From Photobacterium profundum SS9 (GTDB lineage Bacteria; Pseudomonadota; Gammaproteobacteria; Enterobacterales; Vibrionaceae): a DNA stretch of 64,000 nucleotides. Below are positions 34,101 through 42,360 of the stretch, in pieces. The notes below the pieces were generated by a model that did not search any database, was not told where the DNA came from, and saw only the letters and a list, made by a program, of their open reading frames with translations. Each line of letters starts with the position of its first letter. The first letter of the stretch is position 1. The position numbers were made by a program, and so were the translations under genes. The DNA lies in assembly GCF_000196255.1 (NCBI RefSeq), contig NC_006371.1:1908678-1972677 (forward strand), given 5' to 3'.

Positions 34101-35460
34101 CTGAGGGATCCCCACAAAATATTCATCATAGTAGATCCTCCATGCTAACTGCTAGCTCTGATAAATGAGCTAGCACGTAAACATATTCATCTATCGTTAT
34201 GGTATATCTGCCGTCTTTTTCAACTTCTCGACCAATGTAAATCGTGGATAATACTGCCCGATATTTAAGTGAATTAGCTTGTAGTGAATAATGAATTTTT
34301 TTCATTACCGCGGCTCTTCCAACGCACCAGATGATAAATAAGATCAACCCTGCAATAAGAAGTAAATTGTCAAACCTTTCCACTGATTTTGAATTTGCAT
34401 ATTCTAAACTTATGCCCAGCTTGCCATTTTTAGTATCTCTAAAATTCTCTTCTATCTGCATTCGTTGACGGTACAGTGATACCGCGATGTTTGCGTTATT
34501 TTTGTATCTCGGAGGGAGCTTGAAAACCAGTAACCATGCTTCATTAGCGTCTTTTTCATGCGTTTTATCGGTTGTTCTTTGCGAAACCCCACCTCGCTTT
34601 TTTTTAGCACTACGCCCCTTTTTATTCCGCTTAAATAATACGCCTTCACACTTAAATTTAGCGACCTTACCGTAGTAAAGTACACCAAGATGCTCAGCTT
34701 TGTTTACCTTCGCGGCCTTGAACCATTGATAGCTTGTGTACCAGGTTTCCTTATCTTGAGATAGTGAGACTTGCCCTCGTACTCGGCCAATCCAATACCA
34801 ACCTTTTAACTCTACGGCTTTAAACCAAGGTGACCGATAGATAGCATCTGTTGTGATGACGGGCTGGCATCCTTCAGGCAGCACTTGCTCTAACTCATCT
34901 AAGAAACTCTGGTGGGCTTTTTCTGTGTTGAGTTCACTTTCATGGAATGTTTTTTCATATAAAACTAACCCTCTCCCTTGCATTGGAATGCTCGCCCTCA
35001 AGAGTTGATAGATTTCCTGACCATTAATTGGAGACCAATCGATTAAAATAATAGGGTGCTTTTCTCTTCCAATTAATTGCTCGGTCATATACTCGTAGTA
35101 GTCATGACGCTCACAGTGTAAGTGTGCATTACCAATAAGGCGATCGGCTCGCTTAATGTCATGTTTTTTTGTGGTCACAGAGCCTGACTCTAAGCCTCGA
35201 CCTAGATAAGTCACTGATACTCTTTGGTCTTTAATCCCAGACTCAATAAAAGTACAAAGTGTCTTTAACCGTGAGGAGTGAATTTGAGGGTAGTATGAAC
35301 GAAGATCTTGGTATAGAATTTCAGTTGCTTTCATGGCTATGCAAATTTGACGTTTGTGGTGAATGTTCTGATCTCAATTAGCCATGAAAGTTTCATTTCA
35401 CCTAAAAAAACTCACTTATCTTCTTATTGAAAACTCATCAATTTAGTGGGGATTCGTCAG
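34101..35460 (-). mobile_element. IS10-like element (IS4 family)
   Basis: A 1360-bp element. The ends ctgagggatccccacaaaat and, inverted, ctgacgaatccccactaaat resemble the ends of IS10 (CTGA-GATCCCC). It is flanked by a perfect 9-bp duplication, gcttgggta (34092-34100 and 35461-35469), the length expected for IS10. The target lies inside the arm of a palindromic miniature element. Confidence 0.93.
34126..35334 (-). CDS. IS10-like transposase (IS4 family)
   Basis: A 402-residue transposase similar in plan to IS10 transposase: HDIKRADRLIGNAHLHCERHDYY near the start, IILIDWSPI with the first catalytic Asp, VITTDAIYRSPW with the second, and the Y-(2)-R-(3)-E-(6)-K signature as YRQMQIEENFRDTK-like (RQRMQIEENFRDTKNG). 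Length and motifs are complete, so it is probably functional. Confidence 0.92.
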   Translation of the reverse strand: MKATEILYQDLRSYYPQIHSSRLKTLCTFIESGIKDQRVSVTYLGRGLESGSVTTKKHDIKRADRLIGNAHLHCERHDYYEYMTEQLIGREKHPIILIDWSPINGQEIYQLLRASIPMQGRGLVLYEKTFHESELNTEKAHQSFLDELEQVLPEGCQPVITTDAIYRSPWFKAVELKGWYWIGRVRGQVSLSQDKETWYTSYQWFKAAKVNKAEHLGVLYYGKVAKFKCEGVLFKRNKKGRSAKKKRGGVSQRTTDKTHEKDANEAWLLVFKLPPRYKNNANIAVSLYRQRMQIEENFRDTKNGKLGISLEYANSKSVERFDNLLLIAGLILFIIWCVGRAAVMKKIHYSLQANSLKYRAVLSTIYIGREVEKDGRYTITIDEYVYVLAHLSELAVSMEDLL

Positions 35461-35554
35461 GCTTGGGTATACCTGTAATCGTTCTTTTCTTTGTGCAAGT
35501 GCGTATAAGTGACTAATACTTAGTAATACCTTTCCCATTTTCTGAGCACACACA

Positions 35555-36004
35555 ATGAAGACATCACCCGATAAAATAATGGTCATCCTAGGCTATATGG
35601 GACTCCTTCCTTTTGCGCTCAGTATTGTGTGTATTTGGTTGGATAAAACACTTTTTAGCCTTGCTCCTACAACGGTGTTTATTGCTTACAGTGCTGTTAT
35701 TTTAAGTTTTCTTTCAGGTGTGCTGTGGGGAAATGCGATTGATCACATGAAACATTCTTTAAGCCGCAATGCATTAATTTTAAGTCTCCTTTTTGCTTTA
35801 ATTGCTTGGGGCACACTGCTACATTCGCCTGAAGTGTATGTTATTTCAGTTCTAGTATTATTGTTTGGTTTCGTGGCTGTATGGTTTTCTGAAATGAAAA
35901 TCAGAGAAACGGAACATGAAGAAAATCCGAAGAATTACCAACAATTACGTAACCGATTAACAGCATGTGTGGGCTGTATGCATCTTATCGTACTGGTAAG
36001 TTAA
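35555..36004 (+). CDS. DUF3429 membrane protein
   Basis: A 149-residue protein with four membrane helices. The first part (ILGYMGLLPFALSIVCIW) and the conserved FLSGVLWG segment (about 52-60) match the DUF3429 family, which is widespread in marine gamma-proteobacteria and has no assigned function. The soluble loop after helix 4 is charged. It stands alone between the IS10-like element and a small convergent gene. Confidence 0.82.
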   Translation: MKTSPDKIMVILGYMGLLPFALSIVCIWLDKTLFSLAPTTVFIAYSAVILSFLSGVLWGNAIDHMKHSLSRNALILSLLFALIAWGTLLHSPEVYVISVLVLLFGFVAVWFSEMKIRETEHEENPKNYQQLRNRLTACVGCMHLIVLVS

Positions 36005-36069
36005 ACCTCATCGTTTCAACACTCATAAGTTCGCCGACTATCAAGGATAGAATAAAATGGCCATAAACG

Positions 36070-36096
36070 AAAAAAGGCTACCTATACAGGTAGCCT
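36070..36096 (-). terminator. terminator of the 26-residue gene
   Basis: The stem aggctacct / aggtagcct is followed by a six-base T run in the minus direction, about 23 bp beyond the small gene's stop. It may also serve the DUF3429 gene from the other side. Confidence 0.8.
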
Positions 36097-36118
36097 CTTA
36101 GAATTCTTTGATTCAGTA

Positions 36119-36199
36119 TTATGCTTTTTTAACAATAGTCTGATCTGTTTCACGTGTTTGCTGAAACCAAAAACGCTTTCTGCCTGATGATTTAGACAT
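36119..36199 (-). CDS. 26-residue basic small protein
   Basis: The minus-strand frame reads MSKSSGRKRFWFQQTRETDQ and ends in IVKKA. It is preceded by aaaaaggg 8 bases before the ATG and followed by a strong intrinsic terminator, so it has every part of a real transcription unit despite its size. The product is basic with an aromatic FWF patch. I know no function. The frame is too short to be certain without conservation data. Confidence 0.55.
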   Translation of the reverse strand: MSKSSGRKRFWFQQTRETDQTIVKKA

Positions 36200-36420
36200 G
36201 TTTGTACCCTTTTTAATATAATTTTGCATCAATATGCATGGAGCCTGAAACGATTTACTTATTTGATGTAATTATACGAAAGGAAACTTCTAGACATGAA
36301 CTTATGAGGCAGATGTTGGAAATGTTTCTTATTGCACACGGTTGTATTACATTTAAATAGGTCTACTTTTAGGCCTGTTATTTACGATTGATCATTGTTT
36401 TACACTGAGCAATCGTAAAT

Positions 36421-36445
36421 AAATGCTGGCTATAAGCCAGCATTA
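36421..36445 (-). terminator. terminator of the cold-shock gene
   Basis: The stem aatgctggct / agccagcatt lies 23 bp after the stop, followed on the minus strand by a weak T-rich stretch. Confidence 0.65.
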
Positions 36446-36467
36446 CTTCGAAGAATAAATCTTCTAA

Positions 36468-36677
36468 TTATATAGCTACAACGTTTGCAGCTTGAAGACC
36501 TTTCTGGCCTTGTTCAACTTCAAAAGAAACCTTTTGACCTTCAGCAAGAGTTTTGAAACCCTCTGAAGCGATAGCACGGAAGTGAACGAATACGTCAGCG
36601 CCGCCGTTGTCTTGAGTAATGAAACCGAAACCTTTCTCTTCGTTAAACCACTTTACGATACCAGTTGTGTTAGACAT
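36468..36677 (-). CDS. CspA-family cold-shock protein
   Basis: A 69-residue single OB-fold protein. I chose the ATG at 36677, with aaggga upstream, over an earlier in-frame ATG because family members begin MSxxxGxVKWFN. RNP1 (KGFGFI) and RNP2 (DVFVHF) are both present. It binds single-stranded RNA and DNA as an RNA chaperone. It has a long 5' region, as cspA-type genes usually do. Confidence 0.92.
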
Positions 36678-37006
36678 AATATGTCCCTTATAAAAATTCA
36701 TTAAAAAATTCGCAGAGTTGCGATATTGCCAAGAAGTTGAATTATTAAATGTACGTGAAGCTAAGGGAAACACTGAGGACAAAAACTGAAAGCAAATGTA
36801 TCTTAGGGTTTAACTTTTACTTATGTTGCATTAATAACCCTGAACAACAGAGCGAGACGAATAATACCAGACTATCGGCTTCTGTAAAGCATTGTTTTCA
36901 ATTAAACACAAAAAACATCTCAAACAGGTTTTCCAGCAAAGACAAAAGCCAACAATCTACATTTTTTGGATAATTCATACTAAAGCAGCAAAGCCTGCCG
37001 TAATAA
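36678..37006 (-). promoter_or_regulatory. promoter and long leader of the cold-shock gene
   Basis: This 329-bp gap upstream of the cold-shock gene ends at the IS50-like element. CspA-family genes usually carry a structured leader of 100-200 bases that is stable at low temperature, and the length here fits. I cannot locate a cold box with confidence. No other gene is seen. Confidence 0.45.
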
Positions 37007-38510
37007 CCTGTCTCTTGATCACAAGTCCAAGCATTCAAGAGATTGTGCTAAATGGTAGCCTTCAATGATGGTTTGTAATTTAAACCATCCATCCCACAGA
37101 ACGGGCCAACCGGCTCGTCCTGTTCGTTTACTGTCATTCCATCCTCCTAATTTAGCTAATGCTAGGTAAGCCCACCGAATACTTGGGACTTCATTGGGTA
37201 ATGGTTTATTTTCCCGCTTTAACCAAAGTAATTTCCACCCAATAGGCGATAAGACTGACTCACAACTTTCTTCATCAGCTTTTATATTCTGCCCCATAAA
37301 TTTCAGTTGTAAGATTCGTGCAGCAAGGAAAGCGAGTATTGTGGCCATGCGTTCAATATTGGTATAGCTTTGCATGCGTAATGACTCAACTTGGGTTCCA
37401 CCACTTTTCCAAGCTTTGTGATAGTCCTCAATCAACCAACGTTGCTCATAATACTGAACGATTTTCAGTGCTTCTTCTCTATTCGTAACAGGCTCTGACG
37501 TCATCAAGTGCCAGCTTAATCCGTTGTCACCTGCACCTTGCTCTACGCACCCGACATAATAAAGTGGAATACTTTTTCCTTTCTTATTGGCAGGCACTTT
37601 GAGAGTAATGGTTGAGAATCGGATATCAAGAATAACCTCTCGCGCTTTCCGCCCTCCTTTTTGTGGAATATAGATTTTTCGATTGCCTGCAGGTTGTAAT
37701 TGGTCTGAAAAAGCATACAACTTATTATCACTTTCTTCGATACAACGGCTTTGCATTGAACGAACAACAAAACGTTGGTTTTCTTGAGTTTTATACGTTA
37801 AATATTCATAAATATCAGCTTCACGATCACATACAGATATAACCTGTTGCATAGTCTCACCAAGGCGGGATGCCATATTTATCGAAGCCTGTTCCCATTT
37901 ATAACTTTCTTTTTCTTTATAGGGTGTTTGTGCATGACGTGCACCTTTTCCTCTTGTTTTTATATCTCGCGTCCACCGTATTTGTTCAATTAACCCAACC
38001 ACTTGGTGGTTAGTTGGTGCGAAAAGCAAGATGGAATGAGCATAAATACCGCGAGTTCTGTTTCCACCATTAACATGACCAAGCTGCTCTTTTACAGCGC
38101 GATGGGTATAGTTAAGAGACGTTGTATCTTCAAGCGCTAACAATAAATCATGGCGATTAGCCTCTTGTGTTGTTGTTTGAAATCCGGCTTCGGCAATATC
38201 ATTAGCATTAATAGATTCGTTACGAATAAAGCGATAAGCGCCTTCAATCTCTGCTGGCTGTTGGCTTGATTTCACTAAAGATCCCCCTGTGTGTAATGCA
38301 AGATTAGTCGCCACTTTGACTAGTCGTTTTGTTCGTCTTGGATCGCCTAAATTAGCCTGACCAAAAAGAGAAGTAGCCCAATCTTGAGGAGTAGAAATAT
38401 ACATAATGGCCGTCCTTAGTTTAATAACAAAGGATCAGATCGTGATATTGAAATGAAGTTCAAAAAAAATCCCCAGTTTAAAAACTGGGGATTTGTGTAT
38501 AAGAGACAGG
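37007..38510 (-). mobile_element. IS50-like element (IS4 family, Tn5 group)
   Basis: A 1504-bp element with ends cctgtctcttgatcac and, inverted, cctgtctcttatacac. These closely resemble the inside and outside ends of IS50. It is flanked by a perfect 9-bp duplication, ccgtaataa (36998-37006 and 38511-38519). The right duplication abuts the left end of an IS630 element. Confidence 0.93.
37019..38404 (-). CDS. IS50/Tn5-type transposase (IS4 family)
   Basis: A 461-residue transposase of Tn5 size. Visible are the N-terminal DNA-binding region (LGDPRRTKRLVKVATNLA), LLALEDTTSLNY with the first catalytic Asp, SVCDREADIYEYL with the second, and EQRWLIEDYHKAWKSG carrying the Y/W-R-E-K signature with the catalytic Glu. 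It appears complete. Confidence 0.93.
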   Translation of the reverse strand: MYISTPQDWATSLFGQANLGDPRRTKRLVKVATNLALHTGGSLVKSSQQPAEIEGAYRFIRNESINANDIAEAGFQTTTQEANRHDLLLALEDTTSLNYTHRAVKEQLGHVNGGNRTRGIYAHSILLFAPTNHQVVGLIEQIRWTRDIKTRGKGARHAQTPYKEKESYKWEQASINMASRLGETMQQVISVCDREADIYEYLTYKTQENQRFVVRSMQSRCIEESDNKLYAFSDQLQPAGNRKIYIPQKGGRKAREVILDIRFSTITLKVPANKKGKSIPLYYVGCVEQGAGDNGLSWHLMTSEPVTNREEALKIVQYYEQRWLIEDYHKAWKSGGTQVESLRMQSYTNIERMATILAFLAARILQLKFMGQNIKADEESCESVLSPIGWKLLWLKRENKPLPNEVPSIRWAYLALAKLGGWNDSKRTGRAGWPVLWDGWFKLQTIIEGYHLAQSLECLDL

Positions 38511-38579
38511 CCGTAATAATACCATTCTAGTTAAATATATGATCTAATTGAGGCTATCTACTTTGTCTGAGTTATTGCC

Positions 38580-39050
38580 ATGGATAGCCTTAATAATATC
38601 GACTTTAAATCCCTTGCCAGCAAACAAACATCTATCCAGATGAAAATGCGCTTTTTAGCACTGGCTCACTTCCAAGATGGCCATTCACGCACTCAAATTG
38701 CTAAGTACCTAAAGGTAAGCCGTACCAGTGTAAACAAATGGATTCAGGTTTTTCTTGAAGAGGGACTCGACGGACTAAAGGAAAAACCTCGTACCGGACG
38801 CCCTTCTTTTCTCTCTCATCAAGAAAGGCAACTGCTCGCCAAGTACATTGAAGAAAACGCGGCTAAACCTGATGGTGGCAGACTCACAGGTCATGATATT
38901 CATAACTACATCACGCAGACATTTGGCAAAGCATACCACCCAGACTACATTTATATATTGCTCAAAAAAATGGGTTTTTCATGGATAACCTCCCGCTCAA
39001 AGCACCCTAAGCAGTGCGATAAAATCCAAGACGATTTTAAAAAAATTTAA
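38580..39050 (+). CDS. IS630 transposase, N-terminal DNA-binding part
   Basis: A 156-residue frame with the paired helix-turn-helix domains of IS630 transposases (LALAHFQDGHSRTQIAKYL and KVSRTSVNKWIQVFL, then RPSFLSHQERQLLAKYI). It ends DDFKKI at an A/T-rich run (a stretch of seven A then ttt). The catalytic part starts 2 bp later in the +1 frame, so a full product would need frameshifting, or the two parts act separately. Confidence 0.82.
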   Translation: MDSLNNIDFKSLASKQTSIQMKMRFLALAHFQDGHSRTQIAKYLKVSRTSVNKWIQVFLEEGLDGLKEKPRTGRPSFLSHQERQLLAKYIEENAAKPDGGRLTGHDIHNYITQTFGKAYHPDYIYILLKKMGFSWITSRSKHPKQCDKIQDDFKKI

Positions 39051-39051
39051 A

Positions 39052-39615
39052 ATGAAAACTATCCTCAAGATCCCAGGTCACATAGGGCTTGAGAGTGTTG
39101 ATGTTTGGTTTCAAGATGAAGCACGATTCGGCCAACAGAACACCACAACAAGGGTTTGGGCAAAGACAGGAACGCGTCCGCGCGTCATCAAACAGCAGCA
39201 GTTTGAATATGCGTATCTCTTTGGTTCTGTTTGTCCTAGCCGAGGCATTGGAGAAGCCATCGTTGTTCCTTGGAGCAATAAAGATGCGATGAAACTGCAT
39301 CTTCAGCAAGTATCAAGTGCGACAGAAAAAGGCAGGCATGCCGTTGTGATAATGGATGGTGCAGGATGGCATACCGAAGATACGGCACATAGTTTTCATA
39401 ATATCAGTATCATAAAGCTTCCTCCCTATTCACCAGAGCTCAATTCAATAGAACAAGTTTGGAGTTGGATGAGGCAACACCATTTAGCGAACCAAGCTTT
39501 TAAAGATTATGATGAGATTCTTGATAAGGTGTGCAGTGCTTGGAATAGCTTTCTTAGTGACACGAAAAGAGTAACGAGGATGTGCGCAAGAAGCTGGATT
39601 AGCCTGACCAGTTAA
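39052..39615 (+). CDS. IS630 transposase, C-terminal catalytic part
   Basis: A 187-residue frame holding the DDE domain: Asp in VDVWFQDEARFGQ, Asp in VVIMDGAGWHTED and Glu in SPELNSIEQVWSWMRQ. The ATG is 1 bp after the stop of the upstream frame, so translational coupling is possible. Whether the split is programmed or a mutation cannot be told from one copy. Confidence 0.82.
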   Translation: MKTILKIPGHIGLESVDVWFQDEARFGQQNTTTRVWAKTGTRPRVIKQQQFEYAYLFGSVCPSRGIGEAIVVPWSNKDAMKLHLQQVSSATEKGRHAVVIMDGAGWHTEDTAHSFHNISIIKLPPYSPELNSIEQVWSWMRQHHLANQAFKDYDEILDKVCSAWNSFLSDTKRVTRMCARSWISLTS

Positions 39616-39733
39616 TTAGCTAGAATGGTATAACACCCTTTACGAACCCTTTCTTCTACGGATGGAATCATTTCATTGCTGATGGGCTTAAGGCACGCAT
39701 ACCCAAAACCTATACCACAGCTTGTAATCACGC

Positions 39734-39894
39734 TATACCCAAGCTACCTCAAGGTGCAGCATTCAGAGTTTTATTGGGCTCTATACGGCGTTGCTAATTT
39801 TCAACGTAGAACCACTAGGTCTATAAATTAGTGCCTTGCCTAAAGACCAATAAATTCTCGCTGAAACGAGCATCTTGAGATAACTTGAGTATAT
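39734..39894. repeat. miniature inverted-repeat element, 161 bp
   Basis: It begins tatacccaagctacctcaag and ends with the inverted arm (ctcgctgaaacgagcatctt, then a degenerate cttgagtata). The centre (tttcaacgtagaa, aggtctataaat) is shared with the copies at 42016 and 62546. It has no coding capacity and is a non-autonomous repeat. Confidence 0.85.
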
Positions 39895-39899
39895 TTAGA

Positions 39900-40508
39900 C
39901 AGAGCAACTAAACAACCACCTACTAAAGTAGGTGGGTTAGTATTAAGGACTGAAAGTCCGGATACGGGTCAAAGACCCGTTTTCGTTAGCCTTCTGTCCT
40001 GAAGTTATCTTCAGCCTTGGGCTCAAAGTGATGATCAAGGTATTCCTTTATCATTTCTTCCGTTAGGTCACCAGATGTCACACAAAAGTAGCCTCTAGCC
40101 CAAAAATGACGTCCCCAGTATTTCTTCTTTAAATCAGGATAACTCTCGAACAACTTAGCCGATGTACGGCCTTTAATCCTTCGCATTATTTCGCTAGGTG
40201 CCATATTGGGTGGTGCAGAAACTAACAAGTGAACATGATCTTTACTGATTACCCCCTTCAAAATATCAATCTCAAAAGCATGACATGTTTGCCTGATTAG
40301 CTCTCGAGCTTTCAAGCCAACATCACCAGTCAAAACTTGATAACGATACTTCGTTACAAAAACGAAATGGTACTGAATTTTGAAGACTGTATGACTTCCA
40401 TATCTATAATCCATAATCATGCTCCAACATCATCGATGACCGTAAAATATCATAGCTGAAGCTGACCGACTAAAGTCGGTGGTTTTAACCTTTTAGGTGA
40501 CGAATAAA
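39900..40508 (-). mobile_element. IS200-like element (IS200/IS605 family)
   Basis: It has no terminal inverted repeats but subterminal hairpins, ccacctac-aaag-gtaggtgg near 39916-39935 and accgactaaagtcggt near 40465-40480. It encodes a single small transposase. The right boundary is fixed by the second copy at the window start. The left boundary is approximate. Confidence 0.88.
39986..40420 (-). CDS. tnpA: IS200-type Y1 transposase
   Basis: A 144-residue HUH/Y1 transposase. HVHLLVSAPP contains the HUH metal-binding pair, and the catalytic Tyr lies in HFWARGYFCVTSG-like context near residue 112. It starts MIMDYRYGSHTVFKIQYHFV, as IS200 enzymes do. It moves single-stranded DNA. It is complete and probably active, since a near-identical copy begins the window. 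Confidence 0.93.
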   Translation of the reverse strand: MIMDYRYGSHTVFKIQYHFVFVTKYRYQVLTGDVGLKARELIRQTCHAFEIDILKGVISKDHVHLLVSAPPNMAPSEIMRRIKGRTSAKLFESYPDLKKKYWGRHFWARGYFCVTSGDLTEEMIKEYLDHHFEPKAEDNFRTEG

Positions 40509-40550
40509 AACTGCTTGCTTAACCTTTAAATAAAAGTTCAAGCAAGCAGT
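40505..40550 (-). terminator. arcC: terminator of carbamate kinase
   Basis: The stem actgcttgctt / aagcaagcagt runs into a T run in the minus direction. The T run is contributed by the very end of the IS200 element, so the insertion sits exactly at the terminator. Confidence 0.8.
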
Positions 40551-40581
40551 ATTCATTTTTTAAACAGAAGTTTATGTATTA

Positions 40582-41511
40582 TCAATAATAGATAATACCT
40601 TCACCTTGGGTTACTAATGTACCGGCTTCATTCTTCAGTATTTTATCTAAGTCAAATAAAGAACCAATGGCTGAATTGCCTCGTCCTGTTTCTACGAATT
40701 TACAAACAGCATCGATCTTTGGCCCCATAGAGCCAGCAGGGAAAGTAAATTCCGATAAACCAGCAGGTGTTGCCTGTTTCATTTCAGCTTGATCTTCTTT
40801 TCCATAATTACGGTAGATTGAGCCATCCGTTAAAATGATAAATAAATCAGCATCGAGTTTTTCTGCTAACAACTCTGCAGTCAGATCTTTATCGATAACA
40901 CATTCAACCCCAGTGCTTTTTCTGTCTTCGATACTGACAGGAACCCCACCACCACCACAAGCAATAACTAAATTACCCGCTTTTAATAAGGTTTCAATCT
41001 GTTGTAATTCAACAATATCTTTTGGCATTGGTGATGGAACAACGCGACGATAGTATTCTCCATCAGGTTTGAACATCAATGGTGATGACGCCATGATCTC
41101 TTCAGCGCGTTCTGCTGTATATACAGGACCAACAAACTTCGTTGGGTTTGCAAATGCAGGGTCTGATTTACTAACTTCCGTCTGTGTAACCAAGGTCGCT
41201 ATCGCTAAAGAATCATCAACATTACGTAATTCTTGTTGCAGCATATAGCCAACCATACCGCATGTCTGCGAACCTAACACATCCATAGGATATGGTGTAG
41301 TTTCAGGCGAGTACTCTTGATATGCTGAGTTCTGCTCCATTAACAAACCTACCTGAGGTCCATTCCCGTGCACAACAACAATCTCATGCTCTTTAGCTAT
41401 TGCTGCAATACTTGCTGCTGATTGTATAATATTCTTACGTTGATTCTCGGCAGTTAATGCTTGGCCTCTTGCCAATAAGGCATTGCCGCCTAATGCTAAT
41501 ACTATGCGCAT
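40582..41511 (-). CDS. arcC: carbamate kinase
   Basis: A 309-residue amino-acid-kinase-fold enzyme that makes ATP from carbamoyl phosphate and ADP, the last step of arginine deiminase fermentation. Signatures are ALGGNALL at the start, VVHGNGPQVGLL, ACGGGGVPV with the following VIDKDLTAELLA, and LTDGSIYRNYG. The length is normal. No arcA or argF lies beside it here; IS elements flank it on the downstream side. Its upstream region shares a conserved module with the triple-RidA gene. Confidence 0.93.
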   Translation of the reverse strand: MRIVLALGGNALLARGQALTAENQRKNIIQSAASIAAIAKEHEIVVVHGNGPQVGLLMEQNSAYQEYSPETTPYPMDVLGSQTCGMVGYMLQQELRNVDDSLAIATLVTQTEVSKSDPAFANPTKFVGPVYTAERAEEIMASSPLMFKPDGEYYRRVVPSPMPKDIVELQQIETLLKAGNLVIACGGGGVPVSIEDRKSTGVECVIDKDLTAELLAEKLDADLFIILTDGSIYRNYGKEDQAEMKQATPAGLSEFTFPAGSMGPKIDAVCKFVETGRGNSAIGSLFDLDKILKNEAGTLVTQGEGIIYY

Positions 41512-42015
41512 ATGATCGTATCTCTCTATATTTTAATTATTATATTTGAATGTTTATTCCATTAAATATTAACTTTAGTAATCACTGTCACTTTATAAGT
41601 TAATTATTTTTATAATGAATTTAACCTATCACAAACACGTTATTATTAATTATTTTGTAACCTTGCAGTTAAAAAGCAATTAATCACTTTAAATGCTTGC
41701 GTAATTAATATGTCGCTATAGTAGGGTAAAAGAAATGTCGGAAATGTGACAAATATCAAGATATATCATTACTAGAAACAGTCTGAATTAATTAGAACTA
41801 TTCATTATTCGATTAAATATCCAGCTTTTTTCACACAATCTCACTTAGGCGGTCTATTTTTTATGATTGATTCGTCACTAGTGAATATTATCTCAGCCAT
41901 CTCCTTTTTTATTCATTGGTATTTTGTTAAATATTGATAAGTTGATCACGATATTCATACCGTGCACCAATATCAGGTTAGAAGATCATCACTCAAAGTG
42001 CTTTTAATTAATGCA
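41512..42015 (-). promoter_or_regulatory. control region of carbamate kinase, paralogous to that of the triple-RidA gene
   Basis: The block 41745-41896 mirrors 30301-30452, with first and last landmarks (tgtga and atctcag) 145 bp apart in both. Reading toward arcC, TTGAT-N4-GTCAC (complement of 41746-41759) resembles an FNR site. TGAAT-rich ARG-box-like sequence lies near 41798-41810, and attcgt-N7-gaatat near 41871-41888. The 5' leader of arcC is longer (about 230 bp from tgtga to ATG, against about 80). No gene is seen in the gap. Confidence 0.65.
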
Positions 42016-42298
42016 TATACCCAAGCTACCTCAAGATGCAGGATTCAGAGTGATCTCAGCGTGTTTAATTCAAGGAAAATGTGTGTAGGAATGGCATTCC
42101 GCTGGAGTAATACAATAAGTGCAACACATTTGACACAGAAGTAGATACGCTGAATCACTCCCGAAGGGCGAGTTTTGTTGGGCTCTATGCGGTGTTACTT
42201 ATTTTCAACGTAGAACGACTAGGTCTATAAATAAGTGCCTTGCCTAGAGCCCAACAAATTCTCGCTGAAACGAGCATCTTGAGGCAACTTGGGCATAG
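42016..42298. repeat. miniature inverted-repeat element, 283 bp
   Basis: The longest copy of the family: it starts tatacccaagctacctcaag, contains an extra segment (gtgatctcagcgtgtttaat, ggaatggcattcc) absent from the 161-bp copy, and ends with the inverted arm acttgggcatag. It is nearly identical to the copy at 62546-62812 through most of its length, so it moved recently. Confidence 0.88.
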
Positions 42299-42302
42299 AT
42301 AC

Positions 42303-42332
42303 AAAAACGCCGTGAAAATTCACGGCATTTTG
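42303..42332 (-). terminator. terminator of the purA-like pseudogene
   Basis: The stem gccgtgaa / ttcacggc is followed by a T run in the minus direction, 29 bp after the purA stop. Confidence 0.8.
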
Positions 42333-42360
42333 TAATATTGTTTTAAACAGTAATACCTAT

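Larger units (their letters stand above)
38520..39630 (+). mobile_element. IS630-family element with two transposase frames
   Basis: A 1.1-kb element bounded by taccattctag and its inverted copy, ctagaatggta, with TA at each edge as expected for IS630/Tc1-mariner targeting. It encodes the two-part transposase below. Confidence 0.88.

Noticed and set aside
42016..42298. Plus-strand frame reading into the miniature element from 41962
   Set aside because: It consists of intergenic DNA and repeat sequence, with no homology or ribosome site.
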